64,000 bases of DNA from ENR-C587 sp942493235 (GTDB lineage: Bacteria; Bacteroidota; Ignavibacteria; Kapaibacteriales; UBA2268). Below the pieces are notes generated by a model that was not told where the DNA came from, ran no database searches, and worked only from the letters and a program-made list of their open reading frames with translations. The position numbers were made by a program, and so were the translations under genes. This document shows, in pieces, positions 53,104 through 61,876 of this stretch (position 1 is the stretch's first letter; each line of letters begins with the position of its first letter). Location: contig OW818676.1 of the NCBI GenBank assembly GCA_942493235.1, positions 4,169,113-4,233,112 of the forward strand, written 5' to 3'.

Positions 53104-53308
53104 GCTCCCTATATTCGACAGCCAGTAATTTATGCCCGAATAAAGCCAATACTTGATTAACTTTATCCATTCGTAAAGTTAGCTTGCCCTGTTCCATGTC
53201 ACGTACAAATCTAAGCCCAACACCGGCATTTTCGGCAAGTGAATACTGTGTAAGCTTAAGTTGCTTCCTTCTCTTTTTGACAAATGCACTTAACTCGTTT
53301 TTTTTCAT
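53090..53308 (-). CDS. hipB: HipB-like HTH transcriptional regulator
   Basis: The 72-residue helix-turn-helix protein of the XRE family reads KKRRKQLKLTQYSLAENAGV and GLRFVRDMEQGKLTLRMDKV, close to HipB proteins. It should bind the palindromes around the locus and repress the operon, and may strengthen neutralisation by HipS. A promoter with TATATTTG and an operator in its spacer lie directly upstream. Confidence 0.92.
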   Translation of the reverse strand: MKKNELSAFVKKRRKQLKLTQYSLAENAGVGLRFVRDMEQGKLTLRMDKVNQVLALFGHKLLAVEYRELDNE

Positions 53309-53334
53309 AAGATATTTTTCAATATATAAAATTG

Positions 53335-53365
53335 CAAATATATATCATATAGGGTATAAATGCAA
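53335..53365 (-). promoter_or_regulatory. hipBST promoter with operator C in its spacer
   Basis: On the minus strand TTG (53365-53363), a 20-bp spacer and TATATTTG (53342-53335) form a Bacteroidota-type promoter. Operator C, tatatc-atatag-ggtata at 53341-53358, sits inside the spacer, so a bound HipB dimer would block RNA polymerase. Confidence 0.65.
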
Positions 53366-53381
53366 GTAATATTTGTAATAT

Positions 53382-53399
53382 TATATCACATAGGGTATA
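53382..53399. promoter_or_regulatory. HipB-type operator D
   Basis: tatatc-acatag-ggtata, 41 bp from operator C centre to centre (about four helical turns), so two dimers would bind on the same face. The rest of the gap to 53623 shows nothing else recognisable. Confidence 0.6.
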
Positions 53400-53623
53400 A
53401 ATCGGGAAACTAAGTGTAAGTATCTCCCCTCTTCAGATTGAATGGGGTAAAAATATAAAATGCCACTATTGGCACAATACTAATATGTTTACTTTTCTAT
53501 TAGCCGTTAAACAAATAAATACAGAGGAAATAACAACAGCACAAGCGATAATTCGTCAATATTTTTTTAATTTACACTCTCAACATATAAAGGGAGTTTG
53601 TTATTAATATTAAAAGAATTAAA

Positions 53624-54778
53624 ATGGTTATCAAAAAAATATTTTCACTGTTAACAGTTTTTTTTATAATATTTGCTAAGACCGATGCACAGCATTTGAT
53701 TATGAAATCCGATGCAGACAGTATATTGATGCAAAGTATTGAATATACGTATAATGTTGATTATAAGAACGCAGACCGGTTAGCACGCGAAGTCCAGCAA
53801 CTATACCCTGAGCACCCATCTGGATATTTTGCCGAAGCTATCTGCTTGTGGTGGCAGATAATGCTTGATAAAGAAGATGATAATGTAGATAATAGATTTT
53901 TGGAGTCTATTGATAATGTTATAGACAGAGCAAATCTTAAATTAGAAACAGAACCATGGGATCTGGCAAGTCTTTTTTTTAAAGGCGGAGCTATTGGCTA
54001 CAGGGGCAGATATTATGCACAAAAAGAAAGCTGGTTCCGAGCAGCAACCGACGGATTAGCCGCATATAAAATTTTGATTCAATGCATGCAGATTGCACCT
54101 TTTAACCGTGATATATTATTAGGAATCGGTTATTATAATTATTTTTCAATTGTATTACCCAATAAGTATCCGGAACTAAAGCCATTGATGGCTTTTGCCC
54201 CAAACGGAGATAAAAAGATGGGAATACTTCAGTTAAAAGCAACTGCAAAAGCTGCGAAATATTCGGGGCTCGAAGCCAAAGTGATGCTACTTCAGATTTA
54301 TTATACATTCGAGAAAAATTTTACCGAAGCATTTTCAATCGCAAAAGAATTATTTACTCAATATCCGAATAATCCGTATTTTCATAGGTATTATGGCAGA
54401 TGCCAAGTAGCCATGGGAATTGCTGATTATGAAAGGACTTGGCTCGAAATTCTCAGAAGATGCAAAAATAAAAAAAGAGGTTATGACTTAAAAACATCAC
54501 GAGAAGGTGTTTATTATTATGGGGTTGGTTTGTATAATAGCGGTTTTTATGATAGGGCTGTAAAATATTTTATAAAATGCGATGAAATATCCAAAAAAAT
54601 TGATAAGACAGTTAGCGGTTTCCGGATACAAGCTAATTTAAAAATTGGCAAGATTTATGATATGTTAGCTAACCGGACAAAAGCAGTTCAATACTATAAA
54701 AAAGTATTAGACTGGTCTGATAATAATGGCTCAATAAAAGAAGCCGAGCATTATTTGAAGCATCCGTTCGGAAAATAG
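53624..54778 (+). CDS. Exported tetratricopeptide-repeat protein
   Basis: The 384-residue protein has a signal peptide (about 1-22, ending TDAQ) and helical repeats of TPR type: NADRLAREVQQLYPEHPSGY, FSIAKELFTQYPNNPYFHRY, YYYGVGLYNSGFYDRAVKYF and LKIGKIYDMLANRTKAVQYY. It is likely a periplasmic or outer-membrane scaffold. No enzymatic motif. It is followed by NamZ, 114 bases downstream, possibly co-transcribed. Confidence 0.75.
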   Translation: MVIKKIFSLLTVFFIIFAKTDAQHLIMKSDADSILMQSIEYTYNVDYKNADRLAREVQQLYPEHPSGYFAEAICLWWQIMLDKEDDNVDNRFLESIDNVIDRANLKLETEPWDLASLFFKGGAIGYRGRYYAQKESWFRAATDGLAAYKILIQCMQIAPFNRDILLGIGYYNYFSIVLPNKYPELKPLMAFAPNGDKKMGILQLKATAKAAKYSGLEAKVMLLQIYYTFEKNFTEAFSIAKELFTQYPNNPYFHRYYGRCQVAMGIADYERTWLEILRRCKNKKRGYDLKTSREGVYYYGVGLYNSGFYDRAVKYFIKCDEISKKIDKTVSGFRIQANLKIGKIYDMLANRTKAVQYYKKVLDWSDNNGSIKEAEHYLKHPFGK

Positions 54779-54892
54779 TCTTTTTAATATTTTTTTTGAC
54801 TTTTTACCTTTTTGAGATTTTTATCTTTTGGGGAATTTTATATTTTGGGTTTTATTATCTTTTTCAAATTAAAAGTATTGTAGAAATTAAAA

Positions 54893-56122
54893 ATGAAAAA
54901 ATTATTTTTGCTTTTTTTATTGATTCCTATTTTTTTTGAAAGTGCATTTTCTCAATCCGATATTAGGGTAAAATGCGGAATTGATGTATTAATCGAAACA
55001 GATTTCGGTATAATTAAAAATAAAAAAGTTGCACTGCTTACCAATTTTTCAGGCAGAACTCGCGACGGTGAGCTTTCTGCAGAGATAATGGCTAAATCAG
55101 ATGTATTTACACTTGTTACTATTTTTACGCCTGAGCATGGATTTTACTCGACTATCCCAGCCGGCACTCAAGTTGATGATTCTAAACTTTTCGGCGTAAA
55201 AGCTATATCTCTCTACGGAGCAAACCGTAAACCAACTAAAAATCATTTAAAGGGATTAGACGCAGTAGTTATTGATATTCAGGATATAGGGATTCGTTCA
55301 TATACTTATATTTCTACTGTTTATAATCTATTGGAAGCTTGTGCCGAATTGAAAATCCCTGTATTTATATGCGACAGACCCAATCCGATAGGTGGCAATA
55401 TTGTTGACGGTAATACTATAGATAAAGGTAGAGAATCATTTATAGGAATTGTGCCTGTATCGTACATTCATGGTTGCACCATCGGTGAACTTGCCGAAAT
55501 GTTTAAAGGAGAAAAATGGTTTAAGCAGGCAGAAAAATTAAATCTTACAATTATTAAGATGCAGAACTGGACTCGTGATATGAGCTGGGAAGATACCGGT
55601 TTGATTTGGTTCCCTACATCACCGAATATTCCTACAGTCAATGCTGTACGCGGAGCTGCTATGCTCGGCACTTGGGGCGAATTATCCGCTTTTAATATCG
55701 GAATCGGCACTACTCTGCCATTTCAGTATATCGGACTACCCGACTGCAAAATCGAAGAATTAGATAAAGCAATCGAATTGATTGATAAATCAGGATTTAA
55801 TCTCTCTCGTACTTTTTACAAACCAAACATAGCAAAATATACTCAATCAGGATATTTAATTAACTTTTTTAAGAGTCCTGATTTTACTCCATATACTTCA
55901 GGAATCAAATTAGGCCTTGCATTTCGCCAAGTTCATCCTGAAATATTTGATTCGAATAAAGTAGCCGCTAATTCCAAAGCAATGTTTATCAAAGCCGTGG
56001 GAACCGATGAAATATATAATGCCATTTTTAAAAAAGCAACTGATGAGTATATATTAAAAATTGCTATCAAGGGATTAGAAAATTACAAAATAATCAGAGC
56101 CAAGTACCTGCTTTACGATTAG
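54893..56122 (+). CDS. namZ: Exo-beta-N-acetylmuramidase NamZ (DUF1343)
   Basis: The 409-residue exported glycosidase releases MurNAc from peptidoglycan fragments. DUF1343/NamZ signatures include KVALLTNFSGRTRDGE, TIFTPEHGFYSTIPAGTQVD, DAVVIDIQDIGIRSYTYIST, FICDRPNPIGGNIVDG, YIHGCTIGELAEMF and LIWFPTSPNIPTVNAV. The signal peptide (about 1-20) places it in the periplasm or at the surface. A typical full-length member; function follows from the characterised Bacillus and Tannerella enzymes. Confidence 0.88.
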   Translation: MKKLFLLFLLIPIFFESAFSQSDIRVKCGIDVLIETDFGIIKNKKVALLTNFSGRTRDGELSAEIMAKSDVFTLVTIFTPEHGFYSTIPAGTQVDDSKLFGVKAISLYGANRKPTKNHLKGLDAVVIDIQDIGIRSYTYISTVYNLLEACAELKIPVFICDRPNPIGGNIVDGNTIDKGRESFIGIVPVSYIHGCTIGELAEMFKGEKWFKQAEKLNLTIIKMQNWTRDMSWEDTGLIWFPTSPNIPTVNAVRGAAMLGTWGELSAFNIGIGTTLPFQYIGLPDCKIEELDKAIELIDKSGFNLSRTFYKPNIAKYTQSGYLINFFKSPDFTPYTSGIKLGLAFRQVHPEIFDSNKVAANSKAMFIKAVGTDEIYNAIFKKATDEYILKIAIKGLENYKIIRAKYLLYD

Positions 56123-56173
56123 AGATTGATATTAATGGACAATTGACATTAAATACTAAAAAAAAAGTCGTAT

Positions 56174-56599
56174 CTATATTACCTCTATTTTTTTTAAGTC
56201 AGTTTGTAATTTTTTCAGAATATGCAAATCATGGGCTAAATCAATTAAATTTTTAAAATTACCATCAGTATCCATGAAATATATTTCTTCAAATCTAATT
56301 GTTGAAGCTTCGGGATAATTGATAACTAATTTTTTCAAATCGTCTATCAAAGCATCAGCACTCTTTTTCATTTCTTTGATTAAAGCATCGGGTGCGGAAT
56401 TGACTTTATTTTTATTGACTGTATTATGAATTGTCCATAACGAGGTACCAAAAAGAATTAGATTATTAATTGATGAATGCTTGCCGGTAGCAGCTCCGAT
56501 TTCCAATATTTCAGCAAGGTCATTGCGTTTACGTAGAGAATTTGCAGAGACGTAGTCTAAAAATTTCAATACCTCTTCTGTATCTTTTGATATATTCAT
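56174..56599 (-). CDS. Small cytoplasmic helical protein, function unknown
   Basis: The 141-residue, mostly alpha-helical, soluble protein is without signal peptide. Regions LKFLDYVSANSLRKRNDLAEI, MKKSADALIDDLKKLVINYP and LAHDLHILKKLQTDLKKIEV look like long amphipathic helices. I recognise no family. It starts four bases before the end of the lipoprotein gene transcribed ahead of it (56603), so the two are likely one operon. Confidence 0.6.
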   Translation of the reverse strand: MNISKDTEEVLKFLDYVSANSLRKRNDLAEILEIGAATGKHSSINNLILFGTSLWTIHNTVNKNKVNSAPDALIKEMKKSADALIDDLKKLVINYPEASTIRFEEIYFMDTDGNFKNLIDLAHDLHILKKLQTDLKKIEVI

Positions 56600-56602
56600 A
56601 AA

Positions 56603-57226
56603 TCAATACTGAATAGTGGCTACTATAGAATTAAATATTTTATCTATATCGCTTTGGTCTGGAATTGGCTTGCCACGGAAATCCATCTGAACAATTGCAA
56701 ATTCGTAATAATTACCAAGCGAAGAAATGAATACAACTGCACGATTTTTTGCCGAACTTGAAGTATAATTATATCTGCCGAAAACCAAAGGTCCCATATT
56801 AATAGTGCTGACTGCACCCATCAGCTTAACAGCTCCAGCAGTTTTATTCTGATGCTTCTCCAAGAAAATACGAGATAGCCCGATTACATTCTCTTTACTG
56901 ATAATATCGTCTATTTGTTTGTTTCGATGGATAGTAGAAAATACTGCCGATAATGTATAATCAGGATTAACAGCCACTGCATAAACATCATTTGATGCTT
57001 TATCTTCAACATTGACAAAAAACCAATCCTTAGGGATAAAGGCAATCATATCACCCTCTTTAGAGCGGACAATTTCTTCGCTCATTTGAATTTCGGGCTT
57101 TGGGCTAAGGTTTACGATTTGTTCGGAATCTTCGACTGTGTCCTGCTTAACAATGATACATCCCGACATTAAAGTCATACACAGTAATAGCAAAATATAT
57201 TTTCTGAATTGAGTCATATTATCCAA
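56603..57226 (-). CDS. Lipoprotein of unknown function
   Basis: The 207-residue protein has a lipoprotein signal (LLCMTLMSGC, Cys22). The mature part has an alternating beta pattern (GDMIAFIPKDWFFVNV, YAVAVNPDYTLSAVFSTI, FGRYNYTSSSAKNRAVVFIS, YEFAIVQMDFRG), resembling stress-type or DUF1795-like folds that act as envelope helpers; this is weak. A start three codons later (MTQFRKY) is equally plausible. Confidence 0.65.
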   Translation of the reverse strand: MDNMTQFRKYILLLLCMTLMSGCIIVKQDTVEDSEQIVNLSPKPEIQMSEEIVRSKEGDMIAFIPKDWFFVNVEDKASNDVYAVAVNPDYTLSAVFSTIHRNKQIDDIISKENVIGLSRIFLEKHQNKTAGAVKLMGAVSTINMGPLVFGRYNYTSSSAKNRAVVFISSLGNYYEFAIVQMDFRGKPIPDQSDIDKIFNSIVATIQY

Positions 57227-57846
57227 TTTATGATACTAAATCTAAAATACAAAAATACATATTTTTCCGATATAAAAAATTGAAAGAATAAAAATATTGA
57301 TAGCGATTAGTAATATTTTCAAAAGAATTGCTTTTATACTTATATGAATATGTATTAAATTAATAATAAAATATGAATATTCCTTTCTATAGCTTTTGTA
57401 GCAGAGCATAGTACGGAGGCGTACAATTCCCAATTCCTATTTCATATTTTCCTCTTTCTATCCGAAAAAAACCACCCCGTCATCTCTTCGCGATGCCACC
57501 CCTCCATTGGATGGGAATTTGAAGAAATAGTTGCTAAACAGCTTTATTACCAATATTCAACATCTAACGATGTTGGAAGACCAGCCTCACTACGCAGAGA
57601 GTAGTAAGGAGATGTGTAAATTCCTACTTCCTTCTTCCAACTTTATGAACTTTACAAACTTTAAAACTTTCAACTTTAAAACTTTTTTTCTACCAATATT
57701 CAACAGCTAACGCTGTTGTAAGACCAGCCTCACTACGCAGAGCATAGTAAGGAGACAAATTCCTACTTTCAACTTTATAAACTTTCAACTTTACGAACTT
57801 TATAACTTTATAAACTTTATAAACTTTCAACTTTATTACTTCCCCA
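57227..57846. repeat. Repeat-rich gap: R2 (two full, one partial), R3 and low-complexity AACTTT runs
   Basis: Minus-oriented R2 copies lie at 57548-57625 and 57691-57764, with a partial at 57401-57430. R3, inverted relative to 41971-42030, is at 57471-57526. Between and after them are imperfect actttcaactttaaaact and actttataaactttcaact runs (57643-57687 and 57763-57838). This is the densest cluster of the dispersed repeats in the window. No gene seen. Confidence 0.75.
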
Positions 57847-60800
57847 CTATCCACCAATCACGAGGCACTTATCAATAATTTCTTTCTGCTGTTGTTGATG
57901 AATCTTATAAGACCCACCGGCAGTGGCTGCAGATGCTTTTCTGCCAATATATTTTAATTTCCTGTCGCTTATTAATTCGTTTATTAGCGGAGATAAAAAG
58001 CTCCAAGCACCTTGATTTTGGGGTTCTTCCTGAAGCCAAACTATTTCACAATTCTGTTTATATGAGCTAATAATCGACTTAAACAATTCCTCATTAAAAG
58101 GAGCATACTGCTCCACTCTGACAATTGCTATATCATTCCTTTTTTGTTCGGTTAATGCGGGAAGTAAATCATAATATACTTTGCCTGAACAAAGTATTAT
58201 TCGCTTAACCTGTGATTTATCTATAATATTTGTATCATCTAAAATCTCTCGGAAGCTTACATCGGTAAAATCTTTTATTGATGATACAGCTAAAGTATTT
58301 CTCAGCAAACTTTTCGGAGTAAATATTATTAATGGTTTTCTATACGAAGCTACAATCTGCCGGCGTAATATATGAAAATATTGAGCCGGAGTAGAAAGAT
58401 TGGCAACAAACATATTATCCTCGGCAAATAATTGCAGATAGCGTTCAATTCTTGCACTGGAATGCTCACTACCCTGACCTTCGTAGCTGTGAGGCAGTAG
58501 CAGTGTAATATTCGAATGCTTACCCCATTTGGTTTCGGCACAAGTTATATATTGGTCGATTACAGTCTGAGCATTATTTGCGAAGTCGCCGAATTGAGCC
58601 TCCCACATTGTTAATCCGTCTTTAAAAATCAAGCTATAGCCGTATTCAAACCCGAGAACAGCCATTTCTGAAAGAGGACTATCGAATATTCTAAGCAGAG
58701 ATTGATTCTCTTTAATATTATTCAATGGTGTATAAATATCTTCAGTAGCAATATCGGTTAATACTGCATGGCGGTGGCTGAAAGTACCGCGTCTCGTGTC
58801 CTGCCCGCTAATCCTAATTTCTGCACCACCTATCAATATAGAACCGAATGCTAAAGCCTCAGCCATAGCCCAGTCAATGGCATCTTGTGAAGCAAGCATC
58901 ATCTCTCTACGCTTTTTGATTAAAGCTTTTACTTTAGGATTCGGCAAGAATTCACTTTCGGGCGGAAGTGCTGTAATTTTGTCTGCAATCATTCGTAAAT
59001 CTTCTTCCGATATGGCAGTATAAATACTCTTTAATATATCCGCAGGTTTTTCGGTCATTTCAGCGGAAACATTTCTTGTCTGGCGTTTAGAGAATTTATC
59101 ATAAAATATCTGTTGAATATCACGAGTGAAGCCTATTACTTCATCTTTAGTAACTATTTTACCGGCAATTAATTGCTCAGAGTACAAATCGCTAATCGGT
59201 TTCATTGCTTTAATTTTCTTATATAGCAATGGCTGAGTATATCCGGGTTCGTCGGCTTCATTATGCCCGTATTTGCGGTAGCATAGCATATCAATTACTA
59301 TATCGCCGTTGAATTTCTCTCTGTAATTGTATGCAAATTCTGTGGCAGTAATTACTGCTTCGGGGTCATTGCCATTTACATGAATTATCGGAGCCTGTAT
59401 TGTCTTTGCAATATCGGTAGCATAGATTGTTGAACGAGATGCTTCGGAAGTAGTGGTAAATCCGATTTGATTATTTACTATAATATGAATAGTACCGCCG
59501 GTCTTATATCCTTCTAATTGTGAAAGATTGAGCGTCTCGGCGACTATTCCCTGACCGGCAAAAGCGGAATCACCATGCACTACTACCGGTAATATTTTAG
59601 TATAAGTCTTATCATTAATTTTATTTGCTTTAGCTCTTGCCATTCCTTCAATTACCGGATTAACCAATTCGAGATGGCTTGGGTTAGGCGATAGATTTAC
59701 TTCTATTTCATTACCGGAATACGACTTCAAGCTGTTGTCGTAGCCGAGATGATATTTCACATCTCCTGAGCCATGATATAGGGTAGAGTCTATATATCCG
59801 TCGAATTCATCGAATAGTCTTGCTATGTCTTTATTCAAATTATTAACAAGCACATTTAAACGCCCCCGATGAGACATACCCAGAACAATCGAATTCAGCT
59901 TATTATCGGCAGATAGATTGATTATTTTATCAAGCATAACTACTAAGGACTCCCCACCCTCCAGAGAAAAGCGTTTATGCCCGACAAATTTAGTGTGAAG
60001 GAAGTTTTCAAACTCTTCTGCTGTTATCAGTTTAGTTAATATTCGGATTTGCTCTTCTTTAGTCAATTTGTCGCTTTGGTTCAGTTCTAATGTGGTCTTA
60101 ATCCATTCTTTTTTTTCAGTATCCTGAATGTGCATAAACTCATAGCCGATTTTCCCGCAATATGTATCTCTTAATAGTTCGATAATATCCCTTAGTGGCA
60201 TATCGTTATTTTTCCAACTGTCATCAGCATGAAATATTCTGTCAAAATCCCAGATTGTAAATCCATAATGAGCGGGGTCTAATTCCGGGTAATAATACGA
60301 TACATAACCCATAGGATTAATATCAGAAAGCAAATGCCCGCGTACTCTATACGAATTAATCATCAGCATTACGTGAGCACCCTTTTCGGCTATGTCTTGT
60401 GTATCAATTCCTCCGAATAGCTTTTTATTTGCTCTATCAATTGACCAAACTACCGGTTCAAACGGCACGGTCAGTGAGGCAAATATTTGTTCATAGAATC
60501 TGTCTTCACCGAGCAATAATTTATTGATGTATGATAGAAATTCAGCGGATTCGGCTCCCTGAATTATTCTGTGGTCATAAGTATTGCTGATAGTTACTAC
60601 TTTTGATACAGCCAGAGAAGTCAATGCTTGGGGGCTAACTGCCTGAAACTCTACCGGATAATCAATCGAACCGGTGGCTATAATCAGTCCCTGACCCTTC
60701 ATTAGCCTCGGTATAGAATGAGTGGTTCCCGCCATTCCGGGATTAGTCAAACTGATTGTAGCTCCGCTAAGGTCATTTAGCTCTAATTTATTATTTCTTG

Positions 60801-61428
60801 CCTTAAATATTAACTCGTCCATTTTTTTAATGAACTCATTGAAATTTAAATTGCCGGAGTCTTTGACACTCGGCACCATTAGTAGTCTTGAGCCGTCTTT
60901 ACGCGTTACATCAATAGCAATACCGATGTTTATAGAAGTTCGGCGAACTCTATTTGCCACTCCGTTAATTTTAGTGAATGTGTCATTTAGTTGAGGGAAT
61001 TTTACTAATGCCCTTACTACTGCCCAAGCTAACAAATGGGTAAATGATATTTTATTCTTTTTTACTTTAAGTAAATATTTATTGATAATTCTGCGGTTCT
61101 CATCTAATGGCTTTACCGGTATCTCGCGTACGGAAGTAGCGGTCGGTACTTCAAGGCTGAGCACCATATTCTCGGCTATTTTGGAAGGGATAGAAGCCAT
61201 CTGCTCTAATACATCATTTGCAGAAAGCGGAATATCAGCTTTGCCGGAATTATTTACTGCAGGTTTAGCCTCTTCATAATTTATTCTTTGAGGAGCATTT
61301 ATATATTCTATGGTTTTGCCGTCTATTTTATCGAAATATTCTCTCCATTGACTGCTGACAGATTCGGGAGAGCGAAGGTATTGAATATAAAGTTCTTCTT
61401 CAAAAGCAGAATTAATATTATTTATCAT
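57847..61428 (-). CDS. kgd: Kgd-like multifunctional 2-oxoglutarate dehydrogenase/decarboxylase (E2 catalytic domain fused to E1)
   Basis: The 1193-residue protein has an E1-type N-terminal helix region (EELYIQYLRSPESVSSQW, 1-40), an E2 succinyltransferase catalytic domain (about 80-310; FTHLLAWAVVRALVKFPQLN, active His286 in NTYDHRIIQGAESAEF), then a full thiamine-diphosphate E1 module with GMSHRGRLNVLVNNL, HGDSAFAGQGIVAETLNLSQ, PHSYEGQGSEHSSARIER and a C-terminal domain. It lacks a lipoyl domain. This layout is that of Mycobacterium Kgd and Corynebacterium OdhA and differs from separate sucA/sucB. It completes the TCA step 2-oxoglutarate to succinyl-CoA with an E3 and lipoyl partner encoded elsewhere. 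Confidence 0.93.
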   Translation of the reverse strand: MINNINSAFEEELYIQYLRSPESVSSQWREYFDKIDGKTIEYINAPQRINYEEAKPAVNNSGKADIPLSANDVLEQMASIPSKIAENMVLSLEVPTATSVREIPVKPLDENRRIINKYLLKVKKNKISFTHLLAWAVVRALVKFPQLNDTFTKINGVANRVRRTSINIGIAIDVTRKDGSRLLMVPSVKDSGNLNFNEFIKKMDELIFKARNNKLELNDLSGATISLTNPGMAGTTHSIPRLMKGQGLIIATGSIDYPVEFQAVSPQALTSLAVSKVVTISNTYDHRIIQGAESAEFLSYINKLLLGEDRFYEQIFASLTVPFEPVVWSIDRANKKLFGGIDTQDIAEKGAHVMLMINSYRVRGHLLSDINPMGYVSYYYPELDPAHYGFTIWDFDRIFHADDSWKNNDMPLRDIIELLRDTYCGKIGYEFMHIQDTEKKEWIKTTLELNQSDKLTKEEQIRILTKLITAEEFENFLHTKFVGHKRFSLEGGESLVVMLDKIINLSADNKLNSIVLGMSHRGRLNVLVNNLNKDIARLFDEFDGYIDSTLYHGSGDVKYHLGYDNSLKSYSGNEIEVNLSPNPSHLELVNPVIEGMARAKANKINDKTYTKILPVVVHGDSAFAGQGIVAETLNLSQLEGYKTGGTIHIIVNNQIGFTTTSEASRSTIYATDIAKTIQAPIIHVNGNDPEAVITATEFAYNYREKFNGDIVIDMLCYRKYGHNEADEPGYTQPLLYKKIKAMKPISDLYSEQLIAGKIVTKDEVIGFTRDIQQIFYDKFSKRQTRNVSAEMTEKPADILKSIYTAISEEDLRMIADKITALPPESEFLPNPKVKALIKKRREMMLASQDAIDWAMAEALAFGSILIGGAEIRISGQDTRRGTFSHRHAVLTDIATEDIYTPLNNIKENQSLLRIFDSPLSEMAVLGFEYGYSLIFKDGLTMWEAQFGDFANNAQTVIDQYITCAETKWGKHSNITLLLPHSYEGQGSEHSSARIERYLQLFAEDNMFVANLSTPAQYFHILRRQIVASYRKPLIIFTPKSLLRNTLAVSSIKDFTDVSFREILDDTNIIDKSQVKRIILCSGKVYYDLLPALTEQKRNDIAIVRVEQYAPFNEELFKSIISSYKQNCEIVWLQEEPQNQGAWSFLSPLINELISDRKLKYIGRKASAATAGGSYKIHQQQQKEIIDKCLVIGG

Positions 61429-61876
61429 AATTATATTTCAATAAATTATACAATTTTCAATTTGATACATACTTAGTTGACGAAAAATTTGAATAAATAA
61501 TTTGATAATATCTTAACAAATTTATTGCATAAACGGCTTATATATGATTTAATTTTGCCTAATTTTGAATTTTATCAAGCAAAAGAATTATTTAATTATT
61601 AAAATGATTAGTATTCATTCGAAGGGTTCTGATTTCTAATAAAAAAAGATAAAAATGAAATCCACAAAGTAAGATGGGGATATAATATTGAATATAAATA
61701 TTGGAACTTAAAATATGTTATACATTTAACACATTATAAAACGATATTATGTGTCGCTTTTGCACAGTGTATCTATTTGGAAATACAATTATTATAAACA
61801 GTATCGTAAACCTCAAATGGATTCTTGTTTTATTTTAATAGTTTTTGTAATTAATTATTCAAAATTGACAAACTGC
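61429..61876. other. Intergenic gap before kgd, nothing identified
   Basis: A 448-bp A/T-rich gap with no open frame, hairpin terminator, tRNA or repeat family that I can support. It should contain the kgd promoter on the minus strand. Confidence 0.5.
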
